A stretch of 64,000 bases of DNA from Lysobacter sp. (lineage in GTDB: Bacteria; Pseudomonadota; Gammaproteobacteria; Xanthomonadales; Xanthomonadaceae), in the NCBI GenBank assembly GCA_011526085.1, contig WYBC01000019.1, forward strand, positions 1 to 64,000, given 5' to 3'. Each line of letters starts with the position of its first letter. Position 1 is the first letter of the stretch. Shown piece by piece: positions 1 through 9,301 of the stretch. The notes beneath the pieces are model-generated. The model was given only the letters and a program-made list of their open reading frames with translations. It was not told the DNA's origin and ran no database searches. The position numbers and the translations under genes are program-made.

Positions 1-7
1 GCACCTT

Positions 8-29
8 GCCAAGGCCGCAAAGCCTTGGC
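8..29. other. short hairpin at the window edge
   Basis: GCCAAGGC (8-15) and GCCTTGGC (22-29) form a perfect 8-bp stem around a 6-nt loop. There is no T-run. It may be the tail of an upstream transcription unit cut by the window edge. The rest of 1-153 shows no recognisable gene; the rubrerythrin promoter must lie here but I see no convincing -35/-10 pair. Confidence 0.35.
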
Positions 30-153
30 GGCGGTGCGCGCCTTGGCTCAGGCCCGCAGACGACCTTCGCGGCCTATCAAAAAGTGCATAACACGCTCTA
101 GCCGTCTTCCGACGGATCGATCCATCGCCACCGCAGCCACGAGGTCGAACACC

Positions 154-573
154 ATGAGTCTGAAAGGTTCGAAAACCGAAGCCAATCTGAGGGCCGCGTT
201 CGCCGGCGAATCGCAGGCGAACCGCCGTTATCTCTATTTCGCGCAGAAGGCCGACGTCGAAGGCTACAACGATGTCGCCGCGGTGTTCCGCTCCACCGCG
301 GAAGGCGAAACCGGCCATGCCCACGGCCATCTGGAATATCTCGAACAGTGCGGCGACCCGGCCACCGGGCTGCCGTTCGGCGACACCTCGAACAACCTGA
401 AATCCGCGATCGCCGGCGAAACCCATGAGTACACCGACATGTACCCGGGCATGGCCAAGGCCGCGCGCGACGAGGGCTTCGACGAGATCGCCGACTGGTT
501 CGAAACCCTGGCCAAGGCCGAACGCTCGCACGCCAACCGCTTCCAGAAGGCGTTGAACGAACTCGGCGCCTGA
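154..573 (+). CDS. rubrerythrin family protein (ferritin-like di-iron, no rubredoxin domain)
   Basis: This 139-residue protein is a ferritin-like four-helix di-iron protein of the rubrerythrin family, which reduces peroxide in the cytoplasm using electrons from small Fe-S or rubredoxin donors. Two ExxH metal motifs are visible: EGETGH near residue 48 and KAERSH near residue 122, with a further Glu pair in between ([10 protein letters not shown]). It stops where the classical C-terminal rubredoxin domain would begin, so the electron donor must be a separate protein. The ATG at 154 is chosen because family homology begins at [11 protein letters not shown]; the in-frame upstream extension is unlike the family. 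The Fe-S protein and DUF3501 genes downstream form a recurrent cassette with such rubrerythrins, so the three probably act together in peroxide or iron-sulfur stress defence (inference). Confidence 0.9.
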   Translation: MSLKGSKTEANLRAAFAGESQANRRYLYFAQKADVEGYNDVAAVFRSTAEGETGHAHGHLEYLEQCGDPATGLPFGDTSNNLKSAIAGETHEYTDMYPGMAKAARDEGFDEIADWFETLAKAERSHANRFQKALNELGA

Positions 574-616
574 CCGGACACGTTCCGGGTCGTTCGTCAG
601 GCGACGGGCGATCCCC

Positions 617-657
617 GCTTTCTTCCGCGTCTTCTCTCTCCCGGCGCGGAAGAAAGC
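617..657. terminator. perfect inverted repeat after the rubrerythrin gene
   Basis: GCTTTCTTCCGCG (617-629) pairs with CGCGGAAGAAAGC (645-657), a perfect 13-bp stem around a 15-nt pyrimidine-rich loop. It sits between the rubrerythrin stop and the Fe-S protein start. No U-tract follows, so it is either a weak terminator or attenuator reducing read-through into the downstream genes, or an RNA-stabilising stem. The function is inference. Confidence 0.45.
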
Positions 658-713
658 ATTCTCTTCCTGCGCCCGTCGGTCGCGTGTCCCGCGCGGCGCT
701 TTCCGAGGGACGC

Positions 714-2078
714 ATGAGCCAACCGCCCGTCTCCACGACCACAGCGCCCACCCAAGCGCGCGAAGGCAGCCTCGACGCGCCGACGCGGCATCCGCTGGGC
801 TGGAAACATCCGGATTTCTGGGATGCCGCCGCGCTCGAGCGCGAGATGGAGCGGGTGTTCGATCTCTGCCATGGCTGTCGCCGCTGCGTGAGCCTGTGCC
901 AGAGTTTCCCGACCTTGTTCGATCTGGTCGACGCCTCGGCGACGATGGAGGTCGACGGCGTGGCCAAGGCCGACTACGCCAGGGTCGTCGAGCAGTGCTA
1001 TCTCTGCGATCTCTGCTATCAGACCAAGTGCCCGTACATCCCGCCGCACGCATGGAACATCGACTTCCCGCACCTGATGCTGCGCGCGAAGGCGGTGCAC
1101 TTCAGACGCCACGGCGCGCCGCTGTCGGCGAAACTGCTGTCGAACACCACCGCCGTCGGCCGGCTCGCCTCGATCCCGGTGGTGGTGGACGCGGTGAACT
1201 GGAGCAACCGCCAGCCCGCGCTGCGCGGCGCGATCGAGAAGACCCTCGGCGTGCATCGCGATGCGCAGGTGCCGGCCTACCGCAGCCCCACCGCACTGCA
1301 GGCCATGCCGCAGGACGATTCCGGCGAGGGCGCCGTCGCCGCCGGCCCGACCCGCGGCAAGGTCGCGGTGTTCGTCACCTGCTACGGCAACCACAATCAC
1401 CCGACGATGGTCGAGGACCTAGTCGCGGTGCTGCGCCACAACGACATCCCGGTGAAACTGATCCGCCGCAACCAGTGCTGCGGCATGCCGAAGCTGGAAC
1501 TCGGCGACCTCGACAGCGTGGATGCGTACACGCGGCGCAATCTGCCGCCGCTGTCCGACGCCGTCGACGACGGCTGGGACATCATCGCGCCGGTTCCGTC
1601 CTGCGTGCTGATGTTCAAGCAGGAACTGCCGCTGATGTATCCCGGCGACGCGCAGGTGCAGGCGATCCGGCGCGCGATCTTCGATCCGTTCGAATACCTG
1701 ATGCATCGCCAGAACGCAGGGCTGCTCAAACACGACTTCCGCAATCCGCTGGGCACGATCGCGTGGCAGGCGGCCTGCCACCAGCGCGTGCAGAACATCG
1801 GCCCGAAAACGAAACAGGTGCTGGAACTGGTGCCCGACACCCGGGTCGCCGCGATCGAACGCTGCTCGGGCCACGACGGTACCTATGGCGTCAAGACCGC
1901 CACCTACGCGCACGCGCGCAAGATCGCCAAACCGGTGGAGAACCGCGTGAAACAGGCCGATGCCGCGCATTTCACCAGCGACTGCGTCATGGCCGGCGCG
2001 CACATCGCGCACGGCCTCGGCGACGGCGCCACCGCGGAACATCCGGTGACGCTGCTGCGCATGGCGTACGGCATCTGA
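714..2078 (+). CDS. heterodisulfide reductase-related iron-sulfur protein (GlpC-like, rubrerythrin-associated)
   Basis: The 454-residue protein carries two ferredoxin-type [4Fe-4S] motifs, CHGCRRCVSLC (residues 52-62) and CYLCDLCYQTKC (95-106). They are followed by two cysteine-rich CCG-type half-domains (NQCCGMPK; later AACHQ with a Cys-Ser-Gly-His stretch). This is the layout of GlpC / heterodisulfide reductase HdrD-type electron carriers. It probably passes electrons between a quinone or thiol pool and a partner; the nearby rubrerythrin, which lacks its own rubredoxin domain, is the obvious candidate (inference). The ATG at 714 is preferred over an in-frame GTG at 684 because GAGGGA lies about 5 nt upstream of it. 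It is followed after 4 nt by the DUF3501 gene, so the two are co-transcribed. Confidence 0.85.
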   Translation: MSQPPVSTTTAPTQAREGSLDAPTRHPLGWKHPDFWDAAALEREMERVFDLCHGCRRCVSLCQSFPTLFDLVDASATMEVDGVAKADYARVVEQCYLCDLCYQTKCPYIPPHAWNIDFPHLMLRAKAVHFRRHGAPLSAKLLSNTTAVGRLASIPVVVDAVNWSNRQPALRGAIEKTLGVHRDAQVPAYRSPTALQAMPQDDSGEGAVAAGPTRGKVAVFVTCYGNHNHPTMVEDLVAVLRHNDIPVKLIRRNQCCGMPKLELGDLDSVDAYTRRNLPPLSDAVDDGWDIIAPVPSCVLMFKQELPLMYPGDAQVQAIRRAIFDPFEYLMHRQNAGLLKHDFRNPLGTIAWQAACHQRVQNIGPKTKQVLELVPDTRVAAIERCSGHDGTYGVKTATYAHARKIAKPVENRVKQADAAHFTSDCVMAGAHIAHGLGDGATAEHPVTLLRMAYGI

Positions 2079-2082
2079 ACCC

Positions 2083-2664
2083 ATGACCGCACTCGCCCGC
2101 ACCGATCTCTACAGCCTCGAAACCTACGCGGTCGAGCGTGCGGCGTTCCGCGCGCGCGTGCTCGCGCACAAGCGTGCGCGCCGGCTGGCGCTCGGCGCGC
2201 ACGCGACCCTGCTGTTCGAGGACCGGCTTACGATCCAGTACCAGGTCCAGGAAATGCTGCGGATCGAACGGATCTTCGAGCCCGAGGCGATCCAGGCCGA
2301 ACTCGACGCCTACAACCCGCTGATTCCCGGCGGCCACGATCTGAAGGCGACGCTGCTGATCGAATACGCGGACGAAGCGATGCGCCGCCGCGAACTCGCG
2401 CGTCTCGGCGGCATCGAACATCGGTTTTTCGCCGAAGTGGCCGGTCACGACCGCACGTTCGCGCATGCCGACGAGGACATGGAACGCAGCGACGACGACA
2501 AGACCGCGGCGGTGCACTTCATGCGCTTCGATTTCGCGCCCGAGCAGATCGCGGCGCTGCGCGCCGGGGCCGCGCTGCGGTTCGGCATCGACGACGCGCG
2601 CATGCCCGTCGCGGTGGACGTGCCCGAGGCCACCCGCGCGGCGCTGCTGCGGGATTTCGACTGA
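2083..2664 (+). CDS. DUF3501 family protein
   Basis: A 193-residue protein matching the DUF3501 family, which has no known biochemical role but is found beside rubrerythrin and GlpC-like Fe-S proteins. Recognisable stretches are YQVQEMLRIERIF near residue 50 and NPLIPGGHDLKATLLIEY near residue 80, followed by a charged C-terminal half (HFMRFDF near residue 145). There is no signal peptide, membrane segment or cysteine cluster, so a cytosolic accessory role is likely. The start lies 4 nt after the Fe-S protein stop, which implies one transcript and coupled translation. Confidence 0.85.
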   Translation: MTALARTDLYSLETYAVERAAFRARVLAHKRARRLALGAHATLLFEDRLTIQYQVQEMLRIERIFEPEAIQAELDAYNPLIPGGHDLKATLLIEYADEAMRRRELARLGGIEHRFFAEVAGHDRTFAHADEDMERSDDDKTAAVHFMRFDFAPEQIAALRAGAALRFGIDDARMPVAVDVPEATRAALLRDFD

Positions 2665-2701
2665 GGCTACACTTCGACGCAGCCCGTTCCAGGATGCGCG
2701 C

Positions 2702-3358
2702 ATGCTCCGCTGGTTGCTCTTGTTCATCGCCATCGCCGCCGCCGCGTGGTGGCTGGCCACGCCTTCATCGCCGCCCGGCGGCGCGAATCCGTCGTCGCTG
2801 ACGTCGACGGCGGTCACGCATGCCGCCTCCGACTGCCGGCCGCCGCCGCGATTGGCCGGCGCCGACGGCGCGGTGCAGTCCGACGCGCCCGGCGACATGT
2901 CGCCGTTCGCGCTGGCGAACGCCACCGCGAAGCCGCTGGCCGGTTTCAGCGTCGCCGCGCGGGTGCTGTCGCGCAGGGAATACGGCAGCGACCGCGAAGC
3001 CGATTTCGCGCCGATCGACCTCGCCCTCGGCTGGGGCCGGATGCGCGAGGACGCGGTGCTGTCGCAGCTCGACATTTCGCAGGGCGGGCGCTGGTACCGC
3101 TATCGCTGGTCCGCGCAGCCGCCGCTGCCGCCGGACGAAATCGCCCGCAGCAGCGCCAACATGCACATGATTCCGGCCTCGCCCTCGGTCGCCGCCGCGC
3201 TGGCGGACGTCGAGGAAGGCGATGCGGTGCGGATCGACGGCTGGCTGGTGCAGGTCAACGCCAGCGACGGCTGGCGCTGGCGCAGTTCGCTGACCCGCGA
3301 AGACACCGGCGGCGGCGCCTGCGAAGTGGTGTATGTCTGCGCCGTGACCCGGCGCTGA
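2702..3358 (+). CDS. membrane-anchored conserved hypothetical protein
   Basis: A 218-residue protein with one N-terminal hydrophobic segment (residues 3-19, LRWLLLFIAIAAAAWWL) acting as membrane anchor or signal, then a periplasmic domain. The body contains a stretch I recognise only as typical of uncharacterised proteobacterial proteins: LSRREYGSDREADFAPIDLALGWG, then a conserved SANMHMIP and a C-terminal WRSSLTREDTGGGACE. The pattern of an alpha/beta domain ending in a Thr-Arg-Asp/Glu-Thr-Gly motif is conserved in this family, but I know of no function. The ATG has AGGA 7 nt upstream. It follows the DUF3501 gene by 37 nt and may be in the same operon. Confidence 0.75.
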   Translation: MLRWLLLFIAIAAAAWWLATPSSPPGGANPSSLTSTAVTHAASDCRPPPRLAGADGAVQSDAPGDMSPFALANATAKPLAGFSVAARVLSRREYGSDREADFAPIDLALGWGRMREDAVLSQLDISQGGRWYRYRWSAQPPLPPDEIARSSANMHMIPASPSVAAALADVEEGDAVRIDGWLVQVNASDGWRWRSSLTREDTGGGACEVVYVCAVTRR

Positions 3359-3367
3359 GGGTCAGCA

Positions 3368-3424
3368 GGCTGTTGAAAACAGACTGTTGAAAACGGGCTG
3401 TTGAAAACGGGCTGTTGAAAAACA
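3368..3424. repeat. four tandem 14-bp repeats (GGCTGTTGAAAACG type)
   Basis: Four head-to-tail copies of about 14 bp (starts 3368, 3382, 3396, 3410) differ by only a few bases, the last having one extra A. The array begins 9 nt after the stop of the preceding gene. The final copy also forms one end of the larger inverted structure that runs to 3554. A slippage-prone array; copy number may vary between strains. Confidence 0.8.
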
Positions 3425-3554
3425 GCCTGATTGCGCAGCCATGGATGGCGGCGACGACGAATCAGGCGCATCAACGCTTGATTCGTCGGGAGCGAGTCAG
3501 GACCTGTGCCTGACTCGTGACCTGGAAAACGATCGGGATGATCGTTTTTCAACA
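3413..3554. repeat. nested palindromic element with bidirectional terminator
   Basis: TGTTGAAAAAC (3413-3423) is the inverse of GTTTTTCAACA (3544-3554), so the stretch is bounded by 11-bp inverted ends. Inside are three perfect stems: CGACGAATCA / TGATTCGTCG (3455-3464 / 3479-3488), CGAGTCAGG / CCTGACTCG (3493-3501 / 3509-3517) and AAAACGATC / GATCGTTTT (3526-3534 / 3540-3548). The last has A- and T-runs on its two flanks and should terminate transcription from both sides, serving msrA on the minus strand. The overall build resembles a small non-autonomous element or a cluster of extragenic palindromes. Confidence 0.65.
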
Positions 3555-3559
3555 ACCTG

Positions 3560-4216
3560 TCAGAGACCCGTGGGGCAGCTCACGCCGGTGCCGCCGAGGC
3601 CGCAATAACCGTCCGGATGCTTGGACAGATACTGCTGGTGCTCCTCTTCGGCGTAGAAGAAGGTCGGCGCCGGATGACGGATCTCGGTGGTGATCGCGCC
3701 GTAACCCGCGGCGGTGAGCCGCGCCTGGAACGCATCGCGGCTGGCGACCGCGGCGATGTACTGCGCCTCGGTGTCGCAATGAATCGCGGAGCGGTACTGA
3801 GTGCCGGTGTCGTTGCCCTGACGCATGCCCTGGGTGGGGTCGTGACTTTCCCAGAAGGTCTTCAGCAGCGTTTCGAACGGGATCGCCGCCGGGTCGTAGA
3901 CCACCAGCACCGCTTCGGTGTGGCCGGTCTCGCCGCTGCAGACTTCGCGGTAGTTCGCATTCGGCGTGTAACCGCCGGCATAGCCGACCGCGGTGGTGAA
4001 CACGCCCGGCAGCGACCAGAACTTGCGCTCGGCGCCCCAGAAGCAGCCCATGCCGAACTGGACCCGGGCCAGGCCTTCGAACGCATCGCGCAACGGCCGG
4101 CCGTGGATGTGGTGAACATTGCGCAGCGGCATCGCTTCGGCGCGGCCCGGCAGGGCGCGTTCGGGCGAGGGCATACGCTGTTTGTGGGCACCGATGCCCA
4201 GCAGGGATTCGAACAT
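3560..4216 (-). CDS. msrA: peptide-methionine (S)-S-oxide reductase MsrA
   Basis: MsrA reduces the S-epimer of methionine sulfoxide in oxidised proteins, using thioredoxin. The catalytic motif GCFWGAE is present with the nucleophilic Cys at residue 58, followed by family blocks [34 protein letters not shown] and [12 protein letters not shown]. The recycling cysteines lie near the C-terminus (about C205 and C214). At 218 residues it has the long N-terminal arm of the E. coli enzyme (FESLLG ... [10 protein letters not shown]), which fixes the ATG at 4216. A GGAG lies upstream. It is convergent with the preceding hypothetical gene and ends next to a bidirectional terminator. Confidence 0.95.
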   Translation of the reverse strand: MFESLLGIGAHKQRMPSPERALPGRAEAMPLRNVHHIHGRPLRDAFEGLARVQFGMGCFWGAERKFWSLPGVFTTAVGYAGGYTPNANYREVCSGETGHTEAVLVVYDPAAIPFETLLKTFWESHDPTQGMRQGNDTGTQYRSAIHCDTEAQYIAAVASRDAFQARLTAAGYGAITTEIRHPAPTFFYAEEEHQQYLSKHPDGYCGLGGTGVSCPTGL

Positions 4217-4323
4217 CGACGGGCTCCGGTGACGGGCATTGCCCGGTGGTGGACGTGGATAAAGAGGCGCGCGGCGGGCGCTCCGGTGCGGGCCCACCCA
4301 GCATGCGGGCGAACCGCCGCCGT

Positions 4324-6564
4324 TCAAGCCGTGGCCGAGCGCGGTGCGAACACCGCCGGCGCGACGCTGACGCGATTGCGGCCGGCGCGCTTGGCGGCAT
4401 ACAGCGCCTTGTCGGCGCGCTCCACCGCCGGCCCGGGCTGCGGCTCGTGCGCGAGCTGGCTGGCCACGCCGATGCTGACCGTCATCTGCAGCGACTGGTC
4501 CTTGTAACGCAGATCGGCGGTCTCGATCGCCAGCCGGATCTGTTCGGCGATGGCCCGCGCCATCTCGGTCTGACGACCGGGCAGCACCACCAGGAACTCC
4601 TCGCCGCCGTAACGTCCGAACACATCGTCGTCGACCAACTGTTCACCGATGAGCTTCGCGATCTCGCGCAGGCAATAGTCGCCGCAGCCGTGGCCGCGCT
4701 GGTCGTTGATGGCCTTGAAGTGATCGATGTCCACGAACAGCACGGACAGCGGTAGCCGCTTGCGGATCGATTCCTGGAAAGTGCGCACCAGGGCCTGATC
4801 GATGCTGCGACGATTCAGCGCGCCGGTGAGCGAGTCGACTTCGGCGGTATGGCGCAGATGCAGGGCGGTGAAGGCCTCGTCGATCTGCAGCACCGCGATG
4901 CGCGCCAGCTCGCGCGCGATCGACAGTTCGTCGGGATGGAACACGGTGGCGCCGGCGCGCTCCAGCACCAGTGCGCCCCAGGACGGCGCGCGCACCGGCA
5001 GCGACACCGCCGCCTCGATCGCCACCGGCGTCGCTTCGCCGCTGCGGGTGACCGGCTGCTGCACCTCGATGTTGATCGCCAGCTGCTGGCGCAGGTTCGG
5101 CAGCCGCGGCGAGATCCGTTCGACCAGTTCGTCCAGCGCGGTGCCCGGATGCGCGGCGAGCGTGTCGCGCCCGTGGAAGCCGCGGACCACCGCCAGCACG
5201 TGATCGGCCGGCACGATCCGGCGCAGATGATCCAGCAACAGCCGCATCGCCATCGGCTGGATCTCTTCCTCGCCGACGCCGCGCAGGCCCATCTGCAGCG
5301 CGGTCAACAGCTCGGAGCGCACCGCCTCGCGATACATGCGGCGCTCGGAATCGGCGCGCGCGCGCTGCTCGCGGTCGCGTTGTTCCCGGTATTTGCTGAT
5401 GCGGCTGATCAGGCCCACGCTGACCATCGCCGCGCAGATCATGATCGCGACCTGATAGCCGTACTGGGTCCATAGCGAACCCGCGACGAAGCCGCGCCCT
5501 TCCAGCTCCCAGATCATCGCCGTGACCGCGATGCCCAGCACCGACACGAACACCGCCGCCGAGAACGGCACCCGTCGGCGCCAGGCCTCGCCCAGCACGA
5601 ACAGCGCGACCCCGCAGCCGCTGAACCAGGCGACCGGCACCAGCCAGGCGCCGAGCGGATCGAAGGCCTCGCGCCATGCCAGCATCACGCCGCCCAGCAG
5701 CAGCAGGGCGACGCATCCCTGATCGATGGCCAGGGTCAAGCGCGGGCGCGCCTGCTGGCTGTCGGCATAGCGCAGCAGGATCTGCAGCGCGGCGACCTCG
5801 AACAGCAGCGAGATCGTGTGCAGCCCCGCGCCGCCCAACTGGCGGAAGAAATCGAAGGGATCGAGCAGATACAGATGACCGTTGAACGCGGCCAACAGCA
5901 GCGCACCGGTGACGCAGAACCCGAAGAACACCATGAAACTCGAGTCGCGGGATGCGAAGAACAGCGCCAGGGTCATCAGTCCGAGCGTGAACAGGCTGGC
6001 GTAGGCGAGGCTGGCCACGATCGTGGCCTTCTGCACGTACGCGTCGGCCAGTTCCTCGGACACCACTTCCGGACGCAGGGCGGCGTTGCGCAGTCCGGTA
6101 GCGGTGAGTTCCAGCCGGATCTCGCCTTCCCAGGTCGAGGGCAGCCGGAACAGGTAGCCCACCGGCATGGGCCCTTCCATCGGCTCCGGCGCCAGGAAAC
6201 TGCGGATGCCGCCGTCCCAGGCGTTCTCGACCTGCAGGTGGACGGACTCCACCGGCACCCGCGAGATCCAGATCACCCAGTGCGGCGATTCGGTGGTCCG
6301 CGGCGGCAGCACGAAGCGCAGCTCGGCCCGCGCCTGGCGGGTGCCTTCGGTCACGCCCACCCGCAGCGACTGCCCATCGCTGCCGAGCGCGGGCAACCGT
6401 CCCTCGCGATCGGGCAGCGGGGTGAGGCGCAACTGCAGCGGCCGCTCCACCGGCACTTCGGCGTGACCGGGCGTCAGGGCGTACAGACCCGACAACAGCA
6501 GCACGACCGCCATGCCGACGGTGCGGAGCCACTGCTGCGGGAAATCCCTGAGGGGAAACGCCAT
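4324..6564 (-). CDS. 7TM sensor diguanylate cyclase (GGDEF domain)
   Basis: A 746-residue inner-membrane signalling protein that should make cyclic di-GMP from two GTP. Residues 11-35 form a signal peptide; 36-175 a periplasmic beta-rich sensor domain of the 7TM-DISM type; about 180-390 seven hydrophobic segments; 390-415 a charged coiled coil; about 430-575 a GAF-like region; and 580-740 the GGDEF domain. The active-site motif is RYGGEEF at 651-657, with [10 protein letters not shown] upstream for metal and substrate binding. No RxxD inhibitory site lies five residues before GGEEF, so product feedback there is not expected. The ATG at 6564 is chosen because a good signal peptide starts there. 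It is 107 nt upstream of msrA on the same strand. Confidence 0.9.
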   Translation of the reverse strand: MAFPLRDFPQQWLRTVGMAVVLLLSGLYALTPGHAEVPVERPLQLRLTPLPDREGRLPALGSDGQSLRVGVTEGTRQARAELRFVLPPRTTESPHWVIWISRVPVESVHLQVENAWDGGIRSFLAPEPMEGPMPVGYLFRLPSTWEGEIRLELTATGLRNAALRPEVVSEELADAYVQKATIVASLAYASLFTLGLMTLALFFASRDSSFMVFFGFCVTGALLLAAFNGHLYLLDPFDFFRQLGGAGLHTISLLFEVAALQILLRYADSQQARPRLTLAIDQGCVALLLLGGVMLAWREAFDPLGAWLVPVAWFSGCGVALFVLGEAWRRRVPFSAAVFVSVLGIAVTAMIWELEGRGFVAGSLWTQYGYQVAIMICAAMVSVGLISRISKYREQRDREQRARADSERRMYREAVRSELLTALQMGLRGVGEEEIQPMAMRLLLDHLRRIVPADHVLAVVRGFHGRDTLAAHPGTALDELVERISPRLPNLRQQLAINIEVQQPVTRSGEATPVAIEAAVSLPVRAPSWGALVLERAGATVFHPDELSIARELARIAVLQIDEAFTALHLRHTAEVDSLTGALNRRSIDQALVRTFQESIRKRLPLSVLFVDIDHFKAINDQRGHGCGDYCLREIAKLIGEQLVDDDVFGRYGGEEFLVVLPGRQTEMARAIAEQIRLAIETADLRYKDQSLQMTVSIGVASQLAHEPQPGPAVERADKALYAAKRAGRNRVSVAPAVFAPRSATA

Positions 6565-6901
6565 GGTCAGTCGGAAATCGCGAATACCCGGATCCTCCCG
6601 ACCCTGAATACGGCGGCCACCCGGCGCGCGGTCGTGATCGGACCGAACGCCCGCGCCGGTCGACGATGTCCGGGTGGATCGGCGTGATCGCCCATCGCCC
6701 GCCCCCTTGGTGTGTATTCCGTCATGATCGCGTGCGTCCGGGTTCTCCCCCGCAGGCGCCCCTTTTTGCGCGTCCACACTACCATCCGGGCAGGGTTTTC
6801 TGCACCCGCGACCATGGTCCACCGGGCACCGGCGTACCGCGCCCGCCTCCCAAAGCCGCGCTCAGGCTCTAAACTGGTCGTTTTCGCAGTCGCCATCGCC
6901 G
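6565..6901. other. divergent intergenic region, GGDEF gene / glnS
   Basis: 337 bp between two divergently transcribed genes, so it must hold both promoters. A TAAACT at 6870-6875, 27 nt before the glnS start, could be a -10 element; no matching -35 is obvious. I see no convincing gene, RNA or strong palindrome. Confidence 0.4.
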
Positions 6902-8659
6902 ATGACCCCGGACTTTCCCACGGACATTCCCCCTGCCGACGCCGTCGCCGAGCGCCGCCAGGACTTCATTCGCCAGATCGTCCGCGAGGACCTCGCCAGC
7001 GGCCGGCATGCCGCCATCCGCACCCGCTTTCCACCGGAACCCAACGGCTACCTGCACATCGGGCATACCCGCGCGATCTGGACCGACTTCGGCATCGCCG
7101 AAGAATTCGGCGGCCGCTGCAACCTCCGCCTGGACGATACGAACCCCGCGAAGGAGGATCCGGAATACGTCCGCGCGATCCAGGACGATGTACGCTGGCT
7201 GGGCTACGCATGGGCGGAACTTCGTCACGCTTCCGATTATTTCGAAGTGTTCTATCTCGCCGCCGAGAAACTGATCCGCCAGGGCGACGCCTTCGTCTGC
7301 GACCTGAGCGCCGACGAAGTGCGCGCCTACCGCGGCAGCCTCACCGAACCGGGCCGCCCCTCGCCGTTCCGCGACCGCGGCGTCGACGAGAATCTGGACC
7401 TGTTCCGGCGGATGCGCGCGGGCGAGTTCCCGGACGGCGCGCGCACCCTGCGCGCGAAGATCGACATGGCCAGCGGCAACATCAACCTGCGCGATCCCGC
7501 GCTGTACCGGATCAAGCACGTCGAACACCAGAACACCGGCAACGACTGGCCGATCTATCCGATGTACGACTACGCGCATTCGCTCAGCGACGCGATCGAA
7601 GGCATCACCCATTCGCTGTGCACCCTGGAATTCGAAGACCACCGCCCGCTGTACGACTGGTGCGTGGACAAGGTCGATCCGGCGAACCATCCCGAACTGC
7701 TCGCGCCGCTCACCGGCAAGGGCCTGCCGTTCGAGGCCAGCAAGCCACGCCAGATCGAATTCTCGCGCCTCAACATCAACTACACGGTGATGAGCAAGCG
7801 CAAACTGATGACCCTGGTCGACGAAGGTCTGGTCGATGGCTGGGGCGATCCGCGCATGCCGACCCTGCAGGGCATCCGCCGCCGCGGCTACACGCCGGAC
7901 GCGCTGAAGCTGTTCGTCTCGCGTCTGGGCCTGTCGAAGCAGAACTCGCTGATCGATTTCTCGGTGCTGGAGAACACCCTGCGCGAGGATCTCGACGGTC
8001 GCGCGCCGCGGCGGATGGCGGTGCTCGATCCGCTGAAGTTCGTGCTGACCAATCTGCCTGACGGCCACGAAGAAGCGCTGACGTTCTCGAATCATCCGAA
8101 GGACGAATCGTTCGGTACCCGTACCGTGCCGTTCGCGCGCGAACTGTGGATCGACCGCGAGGATTTCGCCGAGGTCCCGCCGAAGGGCTGGAAGCGCCTG
8201 ATCCCCGGCGGCGAAGTGCGCCTGCGCGGCGCCGGCATCGTGCGCTGCGACGAGGTGGTGAAGAACGAGGCCGGCGAGATCGTCGAACTGCGCGGCACGC
8301 TCGATCCCGAATCGCGCCCCGGCATGGCCGGCGCCGACCGCAAGATCAAGGGCACGATCCACTGGGTCAGCGCGGTCCATGCGGTCGCCGCAGAAGTGCG
8401 CCTGTACGACCGCCTGTTCACCGTCGCCAACCCCGATACCGACGACGACGGCAAGACCTACCGCGACTATCTCAACCCCGACTCCCGGCGCAGCGTGCGC
8501 GGCTACGTCGAACCCGCCGCCGCGACCGCCGCGCCGGAGCAGGGCTTCCAGTTCGAACGCACCGGCTATTTCGTCGCCGACCGCTTCGACCACCGCCCCG
8601 AGGCGCCGGTGTTCAACCGCAGCGTGACCCTGCGCGACACCTGGGCCGCGGGCGGCTGA
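6902..8659 (+). CDS. glnS: glutaminyl-tRNA synthetase
   Basis: Class I aminoacyl-tRNA synthetase that charges tRNA-Gln with glutamine in the cytosol; 585 residues, in the usual range. The ATP-binding HIGH motif is at 52-55 (YLHIGHTRA) and the KMSKS counterpart is VMSKR at 296-300. PPEPNGYLHIGH, RLDDTNPAKE and FEASKPRQIEFSRLNI mark GlnRS rather than GluRS. The C-terminal anticodon-binding beta-barrels include GGEVRLRGAGIVRC. The ATG at 6902 precedes a conserved IRQIVREDL helix. A deaminase gene follows after 8 nt and may share the transcript. Confidence 0.97.
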   Translation: MTPDFPTDIPPADAVAERRQDFIRQIVREDLASGRHAAIRTRFPPEPNGYLHIGHTRAIWTDFGIAEEFGGRCNLRLDDTNPAKEDPEYVRAIQDDVRWLGYAWAELRHASDYFEVFYLAAEKLIRQGDAFVCDLSADEVRAYRGSLTEPGRPSPFRDRGVDENLDLFRRMRAGEFPDGARTLRAKIDMASGNINLRDPALYRIKHVEHQNTGNDWPIYPMYDYAHSLSDAIEGITHSLCTLEFEDHRPLYDWCVDKVDPANHPELLAPLTGKGLPFEASKPRQIEFSRLNINYTVMSKRKLMTLVDEGLVDGWGDPRMPTLQGIRRRGYTPDALKLFVSRLGLSKQNSLIDFSVLENTLREDLDGRAPRRMAVLDPLKFVLTNLPDGHEEALTFSNHPKDESFGTRTVPFARELWIDREDFAEVPPKGWKRLIPGGEVRLRGAGIVRCDEVVKNEAGEIVELRGTLDPESRPGMAGADRKIKGTIHWVSAVHAVAAEVRLYDRLFTVANPDTDDDGKTYRDYLNPDSRRSVRGYVEPAAATAAPEQGFQFERTGYFVADRFDHRPEAPVFNRSVTLRDTWAAGG

Positions 8660-8667
8660 GGCGGACC

Positions 8668-9243
8668 ATGCTCTACGCACAGGTCCACCTCACCCTGCCC
8701 GCCTGGGTCCACGACGCCGTCGACACCGCGCGCGCCTGGCCGACCGACGCCGACAAGGTCGCGCTGGCGATCGATCTCTCGCGGCGCAACGTCGAACACG
8801 CCAGCGGCGGCCCGTTCGGCGCCGCGGTGTTCGGCCCCGACGATCGCATCGTCGCGGTCGGCGTGAACCGGGTGCTGCCGCACAGCTGCTCGGTCGCGCA
8901 TGCCGAAATGATGGCCTACATGCTCGCCCAGCAGCGCACCCAGCGCGCGCGCCTCAATCGCGATGCCGACGATGCACCGACGGGCCCGATCGTGCTCGCG
9001 ACCTCGTCGCAGCCCTGCTGCCAGTGCTACGGCGCGACGATCTGGGCCGGCATCGACCGGCTGTTGATCGGCGCCCGCGCCGAGGACGTGATGGCGCTGA
9101 CCGAATTCGACGAAGGCCCGCTGCCGGCGGACTGGATCGGCGAACTGGAAAAGCGCGGCATCGCGGTGACCCGCGACGTCGAACGCGAGGCCGCGTGCGA
9201 CGCGCTGCGCGCGTACAGCGCGGGTGGCGGATCGCGGTATTGA
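8668..9243 (+). CDS. nucleoside deaminase family protein (zinc-dependent cytidine/guanine deaminase fold)
   Basis: The 191-residue protein has the zinc signature of the cytidine-deaminase superfamily: HAE at residues 78-80 and PCCQC at 116-120, supplying one His and two Cys ligands and the catalytic Glu. GGPFGAAVF near residue 47 resembles guanine deaminase and tRNA adenosine deaminase relatives. It probably deaminates a free base or nucleoside, but the substrate cannot be read from the sequence; TadA is less likely because the surrounding tRNA-binding residues are not evident. It starts 8 nt after the glnS stop. Confidence 0.8.
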   Translation: MLYAQVHLTLPAWVHDAVDTARAWPTDADKVALAIDLSRRNVEHASGGPFGAAVFGPDDRIVAVGVNRVLPHSCSVAHAEMMAYMLAQQRTQRARLNRDADDAPTGPIVLATSSQPCCQCYGATIWAGIDRLLIGARAEDVMALTEFDEGPLPADWIGELEKRGIAVTRDVEREAACDALRAYSAGGGSRY

Positions 9244-9270
9244 TCCGGAATCTTGCGGTATTGCTTGACC

Positions 9271-9301
9271 CCCGCCCTTTGGCCGAAGGCCAAGGGACGG
9301 G
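9271..9301. repeat. intergenic palindrome downstream of the deaminase gene
   Basis: CCCGCCCTTTGGCC (9271-9284) pairs with GGCCAAGGGACGGG (9288-9301) with one mismatch around a GAA loop. The rest of the 196-bp gap (9244-9439) has a second palindromic stretch: AGGGAGGGG about 9304-9312, a TTGCGA/TCGCAA pair, and CCCCCTCCC. This type of GC-rich nested palindrome is common between xanthomonad genes. It could act as a terminator for the deaminase gene; there is no U-run. Confidence 0.5.

Noticed and set aside
684-713. GTG at 684 as the start of the GlpC-like gene
   Set aside because: The ATG at 714 has GAGGGA at proper spacing; the extra ten residues are not family-like.
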